Source: Deltaproteobacteria bacterium (GTDB lineage Bacteria; Myxococcota_A; UBA9042; DTJE01; S145-11). Taken from it: DNA of 33,534 nucleotides. The number at the start of each line of letters is the position of its first letter. Positions within the stretch are counted from its first letter, which is position 1. The position numbers were made by a program, and so were the translations under genes. The notes beneath the pieces were generated by a model that was not told the origin of the DNA, ran no database searches, and saw only the letters and a list, made by a program, of their open reading frames with translations. The stretch spans positions 1 through 33,534 of the forward strand of contig WGCQ01000183.1 in NCBI GenBank assembly GCA_015493765.1, in the 5' to 3' direction. Below, in pieces: positions 1 through 7,969 of the stretch.

Positions 1-1
1 C

Positions 2-91
2 CTGGTATTTGAGCATGACCCGTTTCACGCCGCTGCAATAATCACTAAAGAAGGTCGAAACTACAAGGTCAAGGAATTCGTGGACCTTTAG
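2..91 (+). CDS. C-terminal end of a probable MBL-fold metallo-hydrolase (partial)
   Basis: Only the last 29 codons are inside the window; the gene enters from the left edge and stops at TAG 89-91. The visible tail contains LVFEHDP, then a short Ala/Ile stretch and a final charged segment GRNYKVKEFVDL. The FEHDP pattern near the C-terminus is typical of metallo-beta-lactamase-fold hydrolases, where the HDP histidine is a late metal ligand. This is recognition from a very short tail, so the family call is tentative. No start, operon context or function can be read from what is present. Confidence 0.35.
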   Translation: MVFEHDPFHAAAIITKEGRNYKVKEFVDL

Positions 92-296
92 GAATGATTT
101 TGTTTCTTCCGGATCCCGCCTGGGTAGTATCTACCAGTGAAGCCCAAAAGCACTTAAAATTTAACAAGAAATAAAAAATGATTTTTAGTATATAAACCTC
201 CCCCCACCACCCCACACAGTCGGACCCTATCAGCCGATATGTATCGCATATCAAACTCAAATCTCGATCCATTACCCAGGCTAATTCCGGAAGAGC

Positions 297-324
297 CAAA
301 TTTGACAGGTAACAGGTAATTTGA
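297..324. repeat. Solo terminal end of the dispersed AATTACCTG element
   Basis: The spacer after the first partial gene contains CAAATTTGACAGGTAA followed directly by CAGGTAATTTG, which matches the right-hand terminus of the fuller elements at 2672-2824 and 5485-5647. Only the terminus is recognisable, with CAGGTAA duplicated. The rest of the 92-373 spacer shows no gene, only AT-rich sequence and a C-rich run near 205-220. Confidence 0.4.
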
Positions 325-373
325 GTGATCTTGGTACTTGCAAAGATGAATGGCTTGCAGTAAGTTGCTGTGT

Positions 374-1252
374 ATGAGGCTCGTATTATTATCAGACCTG
401 CATCTTGTATCATTTAAAGGGTTCAGGAAACGTGACATGTTCACAAAGCGTTTCCTGGCCTTGGTGAACCTGAAAACCAACAGAAAGGATGCTGCCCGCG
501 GTGAACGTCTCGCCAGGCTGGCGGTCCGGCAGATAATGGATTTGCAACCGGACCACGTACTGCTTACCGGTGATTTCAGTAACATGGCCCTGGCATCAGA
601 ATTCGAACTCGCCAGGGACGTGTTGGCCCCCCTGTGGGACCATAAACGGCTCAGCGTGGTTCCGGGAAATCACGATTACTATACCAGGGACAGTACAAGG
701 ATCAGGTTGTTCGAACGGTATTTCGGTCACTTGATATGGGGGGTGCCCCCCAACAGCAGTACCTATCCGGGCATCAAGACGATTGCACCCGGTGTGGTGT
801 TGCTGTTATTCCGCTCTACACATTACCTGCCCGGGATCCTTTCGTTCGGCTGGATTTCACGGGACCAGATTGACCGGGCACGGGCTGCGGTAAACGCCTT
901 GAATCCGGAATTCGCCATTGCCGCATTTCATCACAACCTGCATAAAAGGGGACTGATGGTGGAATTGACCGGCAGGATGTTGTACCGGGAACAACTGAAG
1001 CAGCAACTGTTGGACCTTGGTGTAAACCTGGTGCTTACGGGACACGACCACCATCACTTGGAATATGTGGTGTCGCATGGAAACAGGAGTATGCAGGTGA
1101 TCGGCAGCGGTTCCACCACGCTGGCAACAAAAGGACATATACCAAATTTTACAGTGCTCGACCTGGATACGAAACATCCCAAAAAGCCTCTACAGATCAA
1201 GGTGTTTTCGTATGACCCGGCAAAAGATGAATTCCATGAAGGCAACGGATAG
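374..1252 (+). CDS. Calcineurin-like metallophosphoesterase
   Basis: This encodes a 292-aa predicted hydrolase of phosphate esters with a two-metal active site. The family motifs occur in order: SDLHL near residue 8 (D-x-H), LTGDFSN (G-D), PGNHDYY (G-N-H-D), a histidine pair in FHHNLHK, and the final TGHDHHH metal-binding motif. The ATG at 374 is preferred over one 24 bases upstream because it puts the D-x-H beta strand at the N-terminus as in relatives; no strong ribosome binding site helps the choice. There is no signal peptide, so it is probably cytoplasmic or membrane-peripheral. The 3' end overlaps the CPBP protease gene, so the two are probably co-translated. The substrate cannot be told from sequence; UDP-diacylglucosamine-type, nucleotide and phosphoprotein substrates all occur in this superfamily. 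Confidence 0.85.
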   Translation: MRLVLLSDLHLVSFKGFRKRDMFTKRFLALVNLKTNRKDAARGERLARLAVRQIMDLQPDHVLLTGDFSNMALASEFELARDVLAPLWDHKRLSVVPGNHDYYTRDSTRIRLFERYFGHLIWGVPPNSSTYPGIKTIAPGVVLLLFRSTHYLPGILSFGWISRDQIDRARAAVNALNPEFAIAAFHHNLHKRGLMVELTGRMLYREQLKQQLLDLGVNLVLTGHDHHHLEYVVSHGNRSMQVIGSGSTTLATKGHIPNFTVLDLDTKHPKKPLQIKVFSYDPAKDEFHEGNG

Positions 1253-1943
1253 TAACGGCTATCTAAAGACAACCAGACGCCCATTATTTGCCTTTGTCGT
1301 TACATCGCCCTTGCTGCTATTGTACAATCTGGCCTACGTCTTTGACACCAACATAAAAAACGGTGTGGATTTTTTGTCCAGGTTTCTGTTTCGGTACACC
1401 GGTTACACGGGCTTTCTGCTGGTAAACCTGGGACTACTATTGGCCTCCGTGGTAGCAGGCATCTATTTGAAACGGCGGGGTAAGTTGTCGCTGAAAACCT
1501 GGGGTTTCGTTGTCGCCGAAGGTACTGTTTACGGGATCATCATGGGTAAAACCGTGGTCCTGCTCATGCAACAGGTCCACCTGTTGAGCACTACGGGGCC
1601 AATCCATATGTCACCGGCCATGGATGTGCTGATGGCCGCCGGGGCCGGTTACCACGAGGAACTGGTGTTCCGTTTGATTCCCCTGGAATTGACCTTGTGG
1701 CTACTCCGGCGATTTTCACCCGGACGGAAATTCCGGTATTTTTCATGGGTCTTACTGGTTGTATTGACCGAATCCGCGCTCTTTTCCCTGGCCCATTTTA
1801 TGGGCCTTAGTGCCGTGTCCTGGTATGCGTTTTGGTTTCGTTTTTTTGCCGGCATCATATTCAGCATCCTGTTCCTGTCCCGAGGTTTTGCCGTGGCTGC
1901 ATATTCCCATTTCCTGTATGACGTCATGGTGATGCTATTTTGA
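1212..1943 (+). CDS. CPBP (Abi/CAAX-type) family intramembrane metalloprotease
   Basis: This is a 243-aa polytopic membrane protein with about six hydrophobic segments. It carries the three CPBP motifs: HEELVFR (E-E-x-x-x-R) around residue 150, F-S-L-A-H-F (F-x-x-x-H) around 195, and H-F-L-Y-D (H-x-x-x-D) near the C-terminus. These supply the catalytic glutamate and metal-binding residues of the Rce1-like glutamate intramembrane protease family. The start is uncertain: ATGs at 1212, 1227 and 1236 are in frame, all inside the end of the metallophosphoesterase gene, so coupling is likely whichever is used. Bacterial relatives have been linked to peptide maturation, immunity to bacteriocins and regulation, but nothing here fixes the target. 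It is several kb from, and on the opposite strand to, the precursor-peptide cluster. Confidence 0.85.
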   Translation: MTRQKMNSMKATDSNGYLKTTRRPLFAFVVTSPLLLLYNLAYVFDTNIKNGVDFLSRFLFRYTGYTGFLLVNLGLLLASVVAGIYLKRRGKLSLKTWGFVVAEGTVYGIIMGKTVVLLMQQVHLLSTTGPIHMSPAMDVLMAAGAGYHEELVFRLIPLELTLWLLRRFSPGRKFRYFSWVLLVVLTESALFSLAHFMGLSAVSWYAFWFRFFAGIIFSILFLSRGFAVAAYSHFLYDVMVMLF

Positions 1944-1947
1944 TATA

Positions 1948-2063
1948 CCCGGATTAGAAATCAGGCCAAGGTGAAAAAATCCTTCATTGGGCGCTGGTTC
2001 GAAATCTTGCATCTGGATCGGGTTCGGCGTCCTGTGTCCTCAATTTTGACCGTCAATCCGGGG
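1948..2063. repeat. Degenerate copy of the dispersed AATTACCTG element
   Basis: This sequence lies between the convergent CPBP and lytic transglycosylase genes. Its right half reads TTCGGCGTCCTGTGTCCTC, then AATTTTGACCGTCAATCCGG. This aligns with the right half of the element at 5485-5647 (TTCCGGCGTACTCTGTCCTC, then AAATTTGACAGGTAATTCGG). The left end is poorly conserved. It is probably a decayed member of the same family. Confidence 0.45.
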
Positions 2064-2090
2064 ATGACATCAATGTTGGCTTTGGACAGA

Positions 2091-2624
2091 CTACCAGTTG
2101 CACCCATGCAACAAAAAATGAGACCTGGCGTGTAATACCGCTTCCACGTAGGAAAAATTCCTGGGTACAGTGGAATTTCTGTCCGCCTGGTCAGGATAGT
2201 AGTGACCTGCATTGTAACCGCTCAGGGCAAGCACCAGGTTTCCATTGTAGTAGTCCAGAAACCCTTTCAATACCCTGGCTCCACACAGCAAATTGGCGCG
2301 CGGGTCGTAAAGGGGCCCGCATCCCTTGGATTTTGCGGTGGAGGGGATTACCTGGGTCAGGCCGATTGCACCAGCCCCGGAGCGTGCATTCGGATTGAAA
2401 TTGCTTTCGACCCTGACCACGCCTACCAGCAACGCGGGGTCCACACCTGCCTTTGATGCGGCCCACTTGATGTCGGGCAATAGTGCCTTGCATCGTTTCG
2501 ATGTGCTCCTGCTGAAGTATGCACGCCTGGTTTTGTTCGCATGGTGACTCCTGATTACCGTGGAAGTGGGGGTACAGGCGGCCACAAACAACATTACACA
2601 GTACAGAATGATCCTTTTTTTCAC
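2091..2624 (-). CDS. Lipoprotein lytic transglycosylase, Slt family 1
   Basis: This predicted 177-aa enzyme cleaves the glycan strands of peptidoglycan to 1,6-anhydro-muropeptides. The SLT motifs are present: VRVESNFNPNARS with the catalytic Glu in V-E-S, GAIGLTQVIPSTA (GLMQ-like motif), and ALSGYNAGHYY (the A-Y-N-A-G motif). I place the start at a GTG (2622-2624), which gives V-K-K-R followed by a short hydrophobic stretch ending in LFVAAC. That is a lipobox, so the protein is likely lipid-anchored in the envelope. The frame stays open about 300 bases further upstream, but that part runs through a repeat element and looks non-coding. At 177 aa it is short for the family and contains only the catalytic domain. 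It converges with the CPBP gene and diverges from the rRNA methyltransferase gene. Confidence 0.85.
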   Translation of the reverse strand: MKKRIILYCVMLFVAACTPTSTVIRSHHANKTRRAYFSRSTSKRCKALLPDIKWAASKAGVDPALLVGVVRVESNFNPNARSGAGAIGLTQVIPSTAKSKGCGPLYDPRANLLCGARVLKGFLDYYNGNLVLALSGYNAGHYYPDQADRNSTVPRNFSYVEAVLHARSHFLLHGCNW

Positions 2625-2671
2625 AAAAAGAAATACTTTCCCGGTTATGAAAATTCTGTGGATGTATTTGT

Positions 2672-2824
2672 CCCAAATTACCTGACTAAATTCGGGAGTC
2701 GGTTGCTGCAAGCGGCCCGTCTGCCGCGTCGTTTTGATGGTACGCCTGCGCTCAAATCGGCTCAACGATTTGCATTTGAACCCATTTCTGTAACCTTTAT
2801 CCTCAAATTTCACATGTAATTTGG
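2672..2824. repeat. MITE-like dispersed element with inverted termini, copy 2
   Basis: The left end CCCAAATTACCTGACTAAAT and the right end, which reads CCAAATTACATGTGAAATTT on the opposite strand, are inverted repeats of each other. An internal block GCTGCAAGCGGCCCGTCTGC matches the copies at 5485-5647 and, inverted, at 16733-16800. It fills the spacer between the divergent lytic transglycosylase and rRNA methyltransferase genes. There is no coding capacity for a transposase. Confidence 0.65.
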
Positions 2825-2834
2825 CTTTGTCCGG

Positions 2835-2863
2835 TTGCCACTTCATCAATTTAAGGTTAGTAT
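2835..2863 (+). promoter_or_regulatory. Sigma70-type promoter for the rRNA methyltransferase gene
   Basis: TTGCCA (2835-2840) and TAGTAT (2858-2863) are separated by 17 bases and lie about 36 bases before the start codon. The 12-base sequence TTGGCTTTGTCC occurs twice, at 2821-2832 and 2871-2882, bracketing this promoter. The second copy runs into the AGGAGG ribosome binding site at 2883-2888. Confidence 0.5.
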
Positions 2864-2898
2864 ATATGAGTTGGCTTTGTCCAGGAGGGACACGAAAA

Positions 2899-4077
2899 AT
2901 GCGAAAAGGACTCAGAGTCAGGTCCACCTATGCCAAAGGTCTATGGCATGGCGAACCATGGGTGTTTTCAAAGGCGATCATCGATTCAACGATCAACCTG
3001 AGACCGGGTGAATTTATTGATGTTCGTTCACGTGACGGCAAGGTGATCGGCCAGGGATTCTTTAATCCCATGTCAGAGGTCATGATTCGGATGGTCAGGT
3101 GGTGGAACGAAAAGGTCCCCAACACCGAGGCCGAACTGCTGGAAACCCGTTTGCAAGAGGCGTTTTTACTGCGCCAACGCCTGGGCCTGCCCAACTCGGC
3201 CACAAACGTATTCCGCCTGGTAAACAGCGAAGGCGACAGGCTGAGCGGGCTGACAATCGACTGCCTGGGCAAGGTGGCTGTTATCCAGTATTCCGCGTTG
3301 TGGGTTGCCGAGAGGGCCCGGACCTTGAAACAGATGGTACTGGACCTGGGCATAGCGGACAAGGTCGTGTTTCGGGTATCCAGGGCGATGAAGGAAAAGG
3401 AGCACATCGATGAGATCGATTTCACGTATTCCGATGATGTGGAACAGTCCCAGGTCCTGGAACACGGTCTGAAATACTATGTTGACCCGAAGGCCGGCCA
3501 GAAAACGGGCTTTTACATCGACCAGAGGGACAACCGCATGATGATGCGCAGTTTTGCACAGGGGGCGAGTTGCCTGGACGTTTGCAGTTTTACGGGTGGA
3601 TTTTCCATGAACCTGGCTGCTGGAGGGGCCAGTGACGTGACAGCCATTGATTCCAGTGAACCTGCGCTGGACCTTTTGGCGAAAAATGCAGAGGCCAACG
3701 GTTTTGACAACATAAAGACCATTGGCGGGGACGCCCAGCATATCATGGACAACATGGATAAACGCTACGATATAGTGGTCCTGGACCCGCCAAAACTGGC
3801 CAGGCGTATGGACAGTTTTGCCGTGGCTCGGGCAAAGTACGAATACTGGAACGCATCGGCGTTGCGCAGGGTGGAGAGGGGCGGTTTGCTGTTGACGTGT
3901 TCATGCTCGTCCATAATGAAGCGGGACACGTTCATCGCCACGTTGAAAGAGGCCGCACACCGGGCAAAACGCCACGTCAGGATCATCAAGGTAACACACG
4001 CTGGCGGGGACCACCCGATCGTCCCGGCATATCCCAGGGGTGAGTACCTCAAGTGCCTGTTGGTTGAGGTTCGCTGA
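2899..4077 (+). CDS. rlmI: RlmI-like 23S rRNA (cytosine-C5) methyltransferase (COG1092)
   Basis: This 392-aa class I SAM-dependent RNA methyltransferase has the domain order of RlmI. An N-terminal PUA-like RNA-binding domain (to about residue 75, W-V-F-S-K and L-R-P-G-E-F segments) is followed by a central RlmI-like region and a C-terminal Rossmann methyltransferase domain. Visible catalytic-domain motifs are CLDVCSFTGGFS (motif I region), VTAIDSSEPAL (motif II), VVLDPPKLAR (motif IV, D-P-P) and LLTCSCSS (motif VI, with cysteines). The ATG at 2899 follows AGGAGG by ten bases, a strong reason to choose it over the upstream in-frame ATGs. E. coli RlmI methylates C1962 of 23S rRNA; the same site is probable here but not shown. 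The 3' end overlaps the convergent M20 peptidase gene by 29 bases. Confidence 0.88.
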   Translation: MRKGLRVRSTYAKGLWHGEPWVFSKAIIDSTINLRPGEFIDVRSRDGKVIGQGFFNPMSEVMIRMVRWWNEKVPNTEAELLETRLQEAFLLRQRLGLPNSATNVFRLVNSEGDRLSGLTIDCLGKVAVIQYSALWVAERARTLKQMVLDLGIADKVVFRVSRAMKEKEHIDEIDFTYSDDVEQSQVLEHGLKYYVDPKAGQKTGFYIDQRDNRMMMRSFAQGASCLDVCSFTGGFSMNLAAGGASDVTAIDSSEPALDLLAKNAEANGFDNIKTIGGDAQHIMDNMDKRYDIVVLDPPKLARRMDSFAVARAKYEYWNASALRRVERGGLLLTCSCSSIMKRDTFIATLKEAAHRAKRHVRIIKVTHAGGDHPIVPAYPRGEYLKCLLVEVR

Positions 4078-5416
4078 CCAGAAAATCCAGTACCATGGGC
4101 ACGAAAATCGATACACCGAAGCGGAATCCCTCCACAGGGATGCGTTCATCTATTCCGTGTACCAGGCTGGACGCCTGTAACCCCTTTGGCAGTGGCAAGG
4201 GACCAAATCCATATGTTTTGATACCCAGTTTCTGAAACGCTATGGCATCCGTGTACCCGGATAACAGGTAGGGGACCGTACTGGCCGTCGGGTCCATGCG
4301 TTTCACCGCCCTGGTTATGGCCGCGGTCAATTCGGATTCCATTGGCGCCTCGTACGGCTCGGCCTTGTGCAGGACCTCGATTTCCACACCGGGTCCCAGC
4401 AGGGAGCCGATTTGTGCAATAATGTCCTGGGTACTACGGCCAGGCAAAAACCGCACGTCCAGCAAGGCGAATGCCGTTTCCGGCACCACGTTTGCCTGGT
4501 TTCCGCCTGAAAGTGCCGTGATTGTAACCGTGTCGTTTAACGCAGCGGTGAAATACGCAGACAGTTCAGGGTCCTTCAGCAGGTACCTGTTCATTAATCC
4601 TGCGAGCCTTTCGTTACGCAAGCCTTGCAACACCCCCCCCAGAAACATGGGTAGTGCCCGGCCTATCCCCTGTAGCATGCCTATCGTCGCGTCAGTCAAC
4701 CTGAATCCGAGTTTTCCCGTCTTCAACCTGGCGAGTGCCGCAACCAGGTCCCGGGTTGCGTAATGCTCACGCAGCACACTGCCGTGGCCCTGTTTCCCCC
4801 TGGTCGTAACCCGCAGCCAGACAAAGCCTTTTTGAGCCACCTGGATTGGATAGAACCGTTTTTTGCCGATTTCAAAGGCCAGGCCACCCATTTCCGTCAG
4901 GCAGTATTCGGACCTGACCAGTTCCGGGTGTTTTTCTGCCAGAAACAGGCTGCCGTATTGGCATCCCGTTTCCTCACCCGCCACAGCGGCAAACACGAGG
5001 TCCCGTTTTAGTGGTATTTCGTGACGTTTGACAGTCAGCATGACCGCAAGGTTGTATGCCATCATGTACTTCATGTCGATGGTGCCCCTGGCCCAGATGA
5101 AGCCGTCGGCCATGGTCGCTGAAAACGGGGGATACCGGAAACTTGCAGGGTCTGCCGGGACCACGTCACTGTGTGCCGACAGCAACAGGCCATGCTCAGG
5201 CCGGCCGATTGACAGCCGCGCCACGATATTTGCCCTGCCCGGCGCGGATTCTACCACCTCGTAAGGGATGTTTTCCTGGTCAAACACCCGGGCCAGGTAA
5301 TCAGCCACCAGTTTTTCATTGCCCGGCGGATTGGATGTGTCCAGCCGCAGCAGGTTGACGAAGTGGTCCATTACCTCGTCCAGGAATGCAGAATCCATCA
5401 AGGCATAATAGTTCAT
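4049..5416 (-). CDS. M20 family zinc peptidase / deacylase
   Basis: This 455-aa predicted zinc metallopeptidase resembles M20/M25/M40 carboxypeptidases and deacetylases. The motifs are SAHSDVVPAD (first metal-binding His and Asp), ARGTIDMKY (bridging Asp), VAGEETG (catalytic Glu and metal Glu), LTEMGG, and a late LVHGIDERI that supplies the last His. A dimerisation domain fits between the two catalytic halves. The length is normal. I prefer the ATG at 5414-5416; the frame stays open upstream, but that sequence is the repeat element at 5485-5647. There is no signal peptide, so it is probably cytoplasmic. The substrate is unknown; N-acyl amino acids and small peptides are usual. It is convergent with rlmI and diverges from the Cys-rich protein gene. 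Confidence 0.85.
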   Translation of the reverse strand: MNYYALMDSAFLDEVMDHFVNLLRLDTSNPPGNEKLVADYLARVFDQENIPYEVVESAPGRANIVARLSIGRPEHGLLLSAHSDVVPADPASFRYPPFSATMADGFIWARGTIDMKYMMAYNLAVMLTVKRHEIPLKRDLVFAAVAGEETGCQYGSLFLAEKHPELVRSEYCLTEMGGLAFEIGKKRFYPIQVAQKGFVWLRVTTRGKQGHGSVLREHYATRDLVAALARLKTGKLGFRLTDATIGMLQGIGRALPMFLGGVLQGLRNERLAGLMNRYLLKDPELSAYFTAALNDTVTITALSGGNQANVVPETAFALLDVRFLPGRSTQDIIAQIGSLLGPGVEIEVLHKAEPYEAPMESELTAAITRAVKRMDPTASTVPYLLSGYTDAIAFQKLGIKTYGFGPLPLPKGLQASSLVHGIDERIPVEGFRFGVSIFVPMVLDFLVSEPQPTGT

Positions 5417-5484
5417 ACCATCACCATAAACAGCCCGAGCGATTCTATCACCACCACATGGATTGCGCAATAATGGATAAGACT

Positions 5485-5647
5485 CCCGAATTACCTGACT
5501 AAATTCGGTAGTCGTACGCCGCAAGCGGCCCATCTGCTGTGTCGGTTGCACCCATGTATACTCGACGTACCGCTCAAACAGGCCTAACTCCGCGTATCTG
5601 AACCGCTTCCGGCGTACTCTGTCCTCAAATTTGACAGGTAATTCGGG
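5485..5647. repeat. MITE-like dispersed element with about 50-base inverted termini, copy 1
   Basis: The left arm begins CCCGAATTACCTGACTAAAT. The right arm, read on the other strand, begins CCCGAATTACCTGTCAAATT. The similarity continues inward: the left arm has GTACGCCGCAAGCGG and the right arm has GTACGCCGGAAGCGG. The whole unit of about 163 bases could therefore fold into a long imperfect hairpin. It has no coding capacity. Related copies lie at 2672-2824, 1948-2063, 16733-16800 and, as a bare end, 297-324. Confidence 0.75.
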
Positions 5648-5661
5648 ACACGAAAAAACTG

Positions 5662-5690
5662 TTCAAAAATCAATCAAAATTTTATATAAT
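5662..5690 (+). promoter_or_regulatory. Sigma70-type promoter of the Cys-rich protein gene
   Basis: TTCAAA (5662-5667) is followed after 17 bases by a perfect TATAAT (5685-5690). The ribosome binding site AGGAGG is at 5701-5706 and the ATG at 5712. The stretch AGGAGGCTGTTATG is identical to the start region of the precursor peptide gene at 14723. Confidence 0.65.
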
Positions 5691-5711
5691 ATGCCATCAT
5701 AGGAGGCTGTT

Positions 5712-7910
5712 ATGCTGGTGAAAAACGTTGTTCGTATATTGGTGGATGTCCTAATCATGGGGTTGTTTTTGGAAGTCGCCTGTGGTGGCAATGGCGCAAC
5801 GCCCAGGATACCTGACGTGTTGATAACCCAGCATGATGGCAAAACCAACACGGGCCAGGACCAGTATCAATTTATTGATTCCGATGCAGGACGTGGTGAC
5901 GGACGTATATCAGCGGATATACCAACGGTGTCGGATACGGCAGGTGAGGTCCTGGACACGGCTCCTGCCAAAGGCCGGCTGGGTTATCCCTGCGACTCGA
6001 ATACCGATTGTCAGAGCGGTATCTGCCTGGATACGGCAAAGGGCAAGGTGTGTACGGAATTCTGCATGGAATCATGCCCCTCGGGGTGGGCCTGCAAGGA
6101 TATTTCATGGGCGGGTGACACGGTTTTTGTGTGTCTGCCCCGGTTTTCCACGTTGTGCGACCCTTGCAATACCCCGTCGGATTGTAATCCGCCAATGTCA
6201 GCGGGTAATGCGGCTTGCATAGATACAGGTGGTAACGGTAGTTTCTGTGGTGGTGATTGTGCCGACAGCGATTGCCCGGATGGCTATGTATGCAAAAAGG
6301 TTTCCGTGCCCGGTGGGGTCAGCAAACAATGTGTGCCAAAATCGGGTAAATGCAAGTGCAGTAAATCGGCTATACTCCGGGAATTGTCCACGAAATGCTA
6401 CATACAAAACAAGGCCGGGAAATGCATGGGTGAACGCAAATGCCTGGCCACCGGACTGTCAGACTGTGATGCAAAAACACCAAAGCCCGAGGAATGCAAC
6501 AAGATCGATGACAACTGTAACGGCTTGACGGACGAGGGTTTGGACAAGGTCCCATGCAAGAATTCGAACGATTACGGGACGTGTTCGGGGACTGCAAAAT
6601 GCGTGGACGGCCAGGTGATCGGGTGCGATGCCCCAACGCCGAAACCCGAGAAATGCGATGGTTTCGACAATAATTGCGACGGAAACACGGATGAAAACAC
6701 GTGTTTTGACGGCAATCCTTGTACGGAGGATAAATGTGACCCGTCCCAGGGAAAATGCGTGTATGCACCGCTTTCCGGTGCGCCATGTGACGACGGAAAC
6801 AAGTGCACGGAAGGGGACCATTGCGAATCCGGAAAATGCGTTGCGGGTATGCAAAAAAACTGCGATGACAATAACCCGTGCACCGATGATATTTGCGACC
6901 CGAACACAGGTAAATGCACGCATGTCAATAATCACGCAAAGTGCGAGGACGGTAATCCTTGCACGGTCAACGACTATTGCGAGTCCGGGCAGTGCCAGCC
7001 CGGGACGCCCAAGGCGTGTAAGGATGCGCCTCCATGTAAAACCAGTGGGAAATGTAATCCGCAAACCGGGCAATGCGAGTACACGTACAACGATGGCTTG
7101 ATATGCGACGATGGCAACAGGTGTACATCCAACGACAAGTGTTCAGGCGGTAAATGCGTGGGAGGACAGGTGAAACAATGTCAGAACGACCCTCCGTGCA
7201 AGACCGATGGGAAATGTGACCCTGCGACAGGACAGTGTACGTACAAATTAAACGACGGTGCCCCCTGCGAGGACGGTAATCCTTGCACCATCAACGACAA
7301 GTGTTCAGGCGGTTATTGTAAATCCGGGGCTCATAAACAATGCCCTGATGACCCTCCGTGCAAGACCTTTGGTTACTGTGACTCCAGTACCGGTCAGTGC
7401 AAATACACCTATAACGACAACTGGAGTTGTGACGACGGAAACAAGTGTACCACCGGCGACCACTGCATGGGCGGTAAATGCGTGGGAGGACAGACGGTCC
7501 AGTGCCATGATAATCCACCATGCAAAACCAACGGAAAATGCAACCCGAATACGGGGCAATGTGAATACACCTTTAATGATGGCGTATCCTGCGATGACGG
7601 CAACCTGTGTTCCACGGGCGGCACCTGCTACCAGGGGGAGTGCAAGGGTGGCAGCCAGGTCCAGTGTCCCAATAATCCGCCTTGCAAAATCAACGGCCAT
7701 TGCAACCCCAGTACGGGTCAGTGCGAATACACAATGAATAACGGGACACCGTGCGATGACGGGGATGAATGTACGGTTAACGACAAGTGCTCCGGCGGGC
7801 AATGTATAGCGGGCACACCATATTGCACCATGCATCCGTGTGCATCAGGTTGTTACTCGTTGGGTTGTATTGTTATATTCGGGCCGACCTGTCAATGTGT
7901 CTGTCCGTGA
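5712..7910 (+). CDS. Exported Cys-rich repeat protein with MopE-type metal-binding motifs
   Basis: This 732-aa protein is predicted to be exported and Cys-stabilised. The N-terminus is hydrophobic and ends in FLEVACGGNG. It resembles a lipoprotein signal, but the Glu at -3 is unusual for a lipobox. A linker follows, then a Cys-rich segment (residues about 95-240) with pairs such as SNTDCQSGICL and CPDGYVCKK. Two putative metal-binding motifs of the MopE type come next, CNKIDDNCNGLTDEG (about 262) and CDGFDNNCDGNTDENTC (about 314). Residues about 332-705 form seven tandem units of about 53 residues, and the C-terminus is CASGC...CQCVCP. Such proteins are typical of Myxococcota surfaces. The MopE motif is known for copper/calcium-type binding, but the function here is unknown. 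A strong promoter and ribosome binding site precede it. Confidence 0.8.
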   Translation: MLVKNVVRILVDVLIMGLFLEVACGGNGATPRIPDVLITQHDGKTNTGQDQYQFIDSDAGRGDGRISADIPTVSDTAGEVLDTAPAKGRLGYPCDSNTDCQSGICLDTAKGKVCTEFCMESCPSGWACKDISWAGDTVFVCLPRFSTLCDPCNTPSDCNPPMSAGNAACIDTGGNGSFCGGDCADSDCPDGYVCKKVSVPGGVSKQCVPKSGKCKCSKSAILRELSTKCYIQNKAGKCMGERKCLATGLSDCDAKTPKPEECNKIDDNCNGLTDEGLDKVPCKNSNDYGTCSGTAKCVDGQVIGCDAPTPKPEKCDGFDNNCDGNTDENTCFDGNPCTEDKCDPSQGKCVYAPLSGAPCDDGNKCTEGDHCESGKCVAGMQKNCDDNNPCTDDICDPNTGKCTHVNNHAKCEDGNPCTVNDYCESGQCQPGTPKACKDAPPCKTSGKCNPQTGQCEYTYNDGLICDDGNRCTSNDKCSGGKCVGGQVKQCQNDPPCKTDGKCDPATGQCTYKLNDGAPCEDGNPCTINDKCSGGYCKSGAHKQCPDDPPCKTFGYCDSSTGQCKYTYNDNWSCDDGNKCTTGDHCMGGKCVGGQTVQCHDNPPCKTNGKCNPNTGQCEYTFNDGVSCDDGNLCSTGGTCYQGECKGGSQVQCPNNPPCKINGHCNPSTGQCEYTMNNGTPCDDGDECTVNDKCSGGQCIAGTPYCTMHPCASGCYSLGCIVIFGPTCQCVCP
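6705..7824 (+). repeat. Seven tandem ~159-base coding repeats (Cys-rich units)
   Basis: Within the Cys-rich gene, each unit encodes a pattern like P-P-C-K-T-x-G-K-C-N-P-x-T-G-Q-C-E-Y-T, then N-D-G-x-x-C-D-D-G-N-x-C-T-x-x-D-x-C, then S-G-G-K-C-V-G-G and a closing Cys. The first two units are more divergent (N-P-C-T-E-D-K-C and N-P-C-T-D-D-I-C starts) and the later five are alike, which suggests internal duplication. Each unit has about eight cysteines. Confidence 0.75.
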
Positions 7911-7921
7911 CCCGAATTTAC

Positions 7922-7950
7922 TTGACACCAACCTTGGCAGCACGCATAAT
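7922..7950 (+). promoter_or_regulatory. Near-consensus sigma70 promoter of the Lcl_C lipoprotein gene
   Basis: A perfect TTGACA (7922-7927) and CATAAT (7945-7950) are spaced by exactly 17 bases. They start 12 bases after the stop of the Cys-rich gene and 20 bases before the next start codon. The downstream pair is therefore probably transcribed on its own as well as by any read-through. Confidence 0.7.
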
Positions 7951-7969
7951 TAGCAGGGCAGGTAAGGAT

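Noticed and set aside
2821-2898. Upstream in-frame start for the rRNA methyltransferase
   Set aside because: It begins at the edge of a repeat element and the extra residues match nothing; AGGAGG lies directly before the ATG at 2899.
5417-5551. N-terminal extension of the M20 peptidase
   Set aside because: The extension is a translation of the dispersed element at 5485-5647; the same residues appear upstream of the unrelated lytic transglycosylase.
6370-7835. Long minus-strand frames opposite the Cys-rich gene
   Set aside because: They are shadows created by the regular codon pattern of the repeats; no signal, start or motif supports them.
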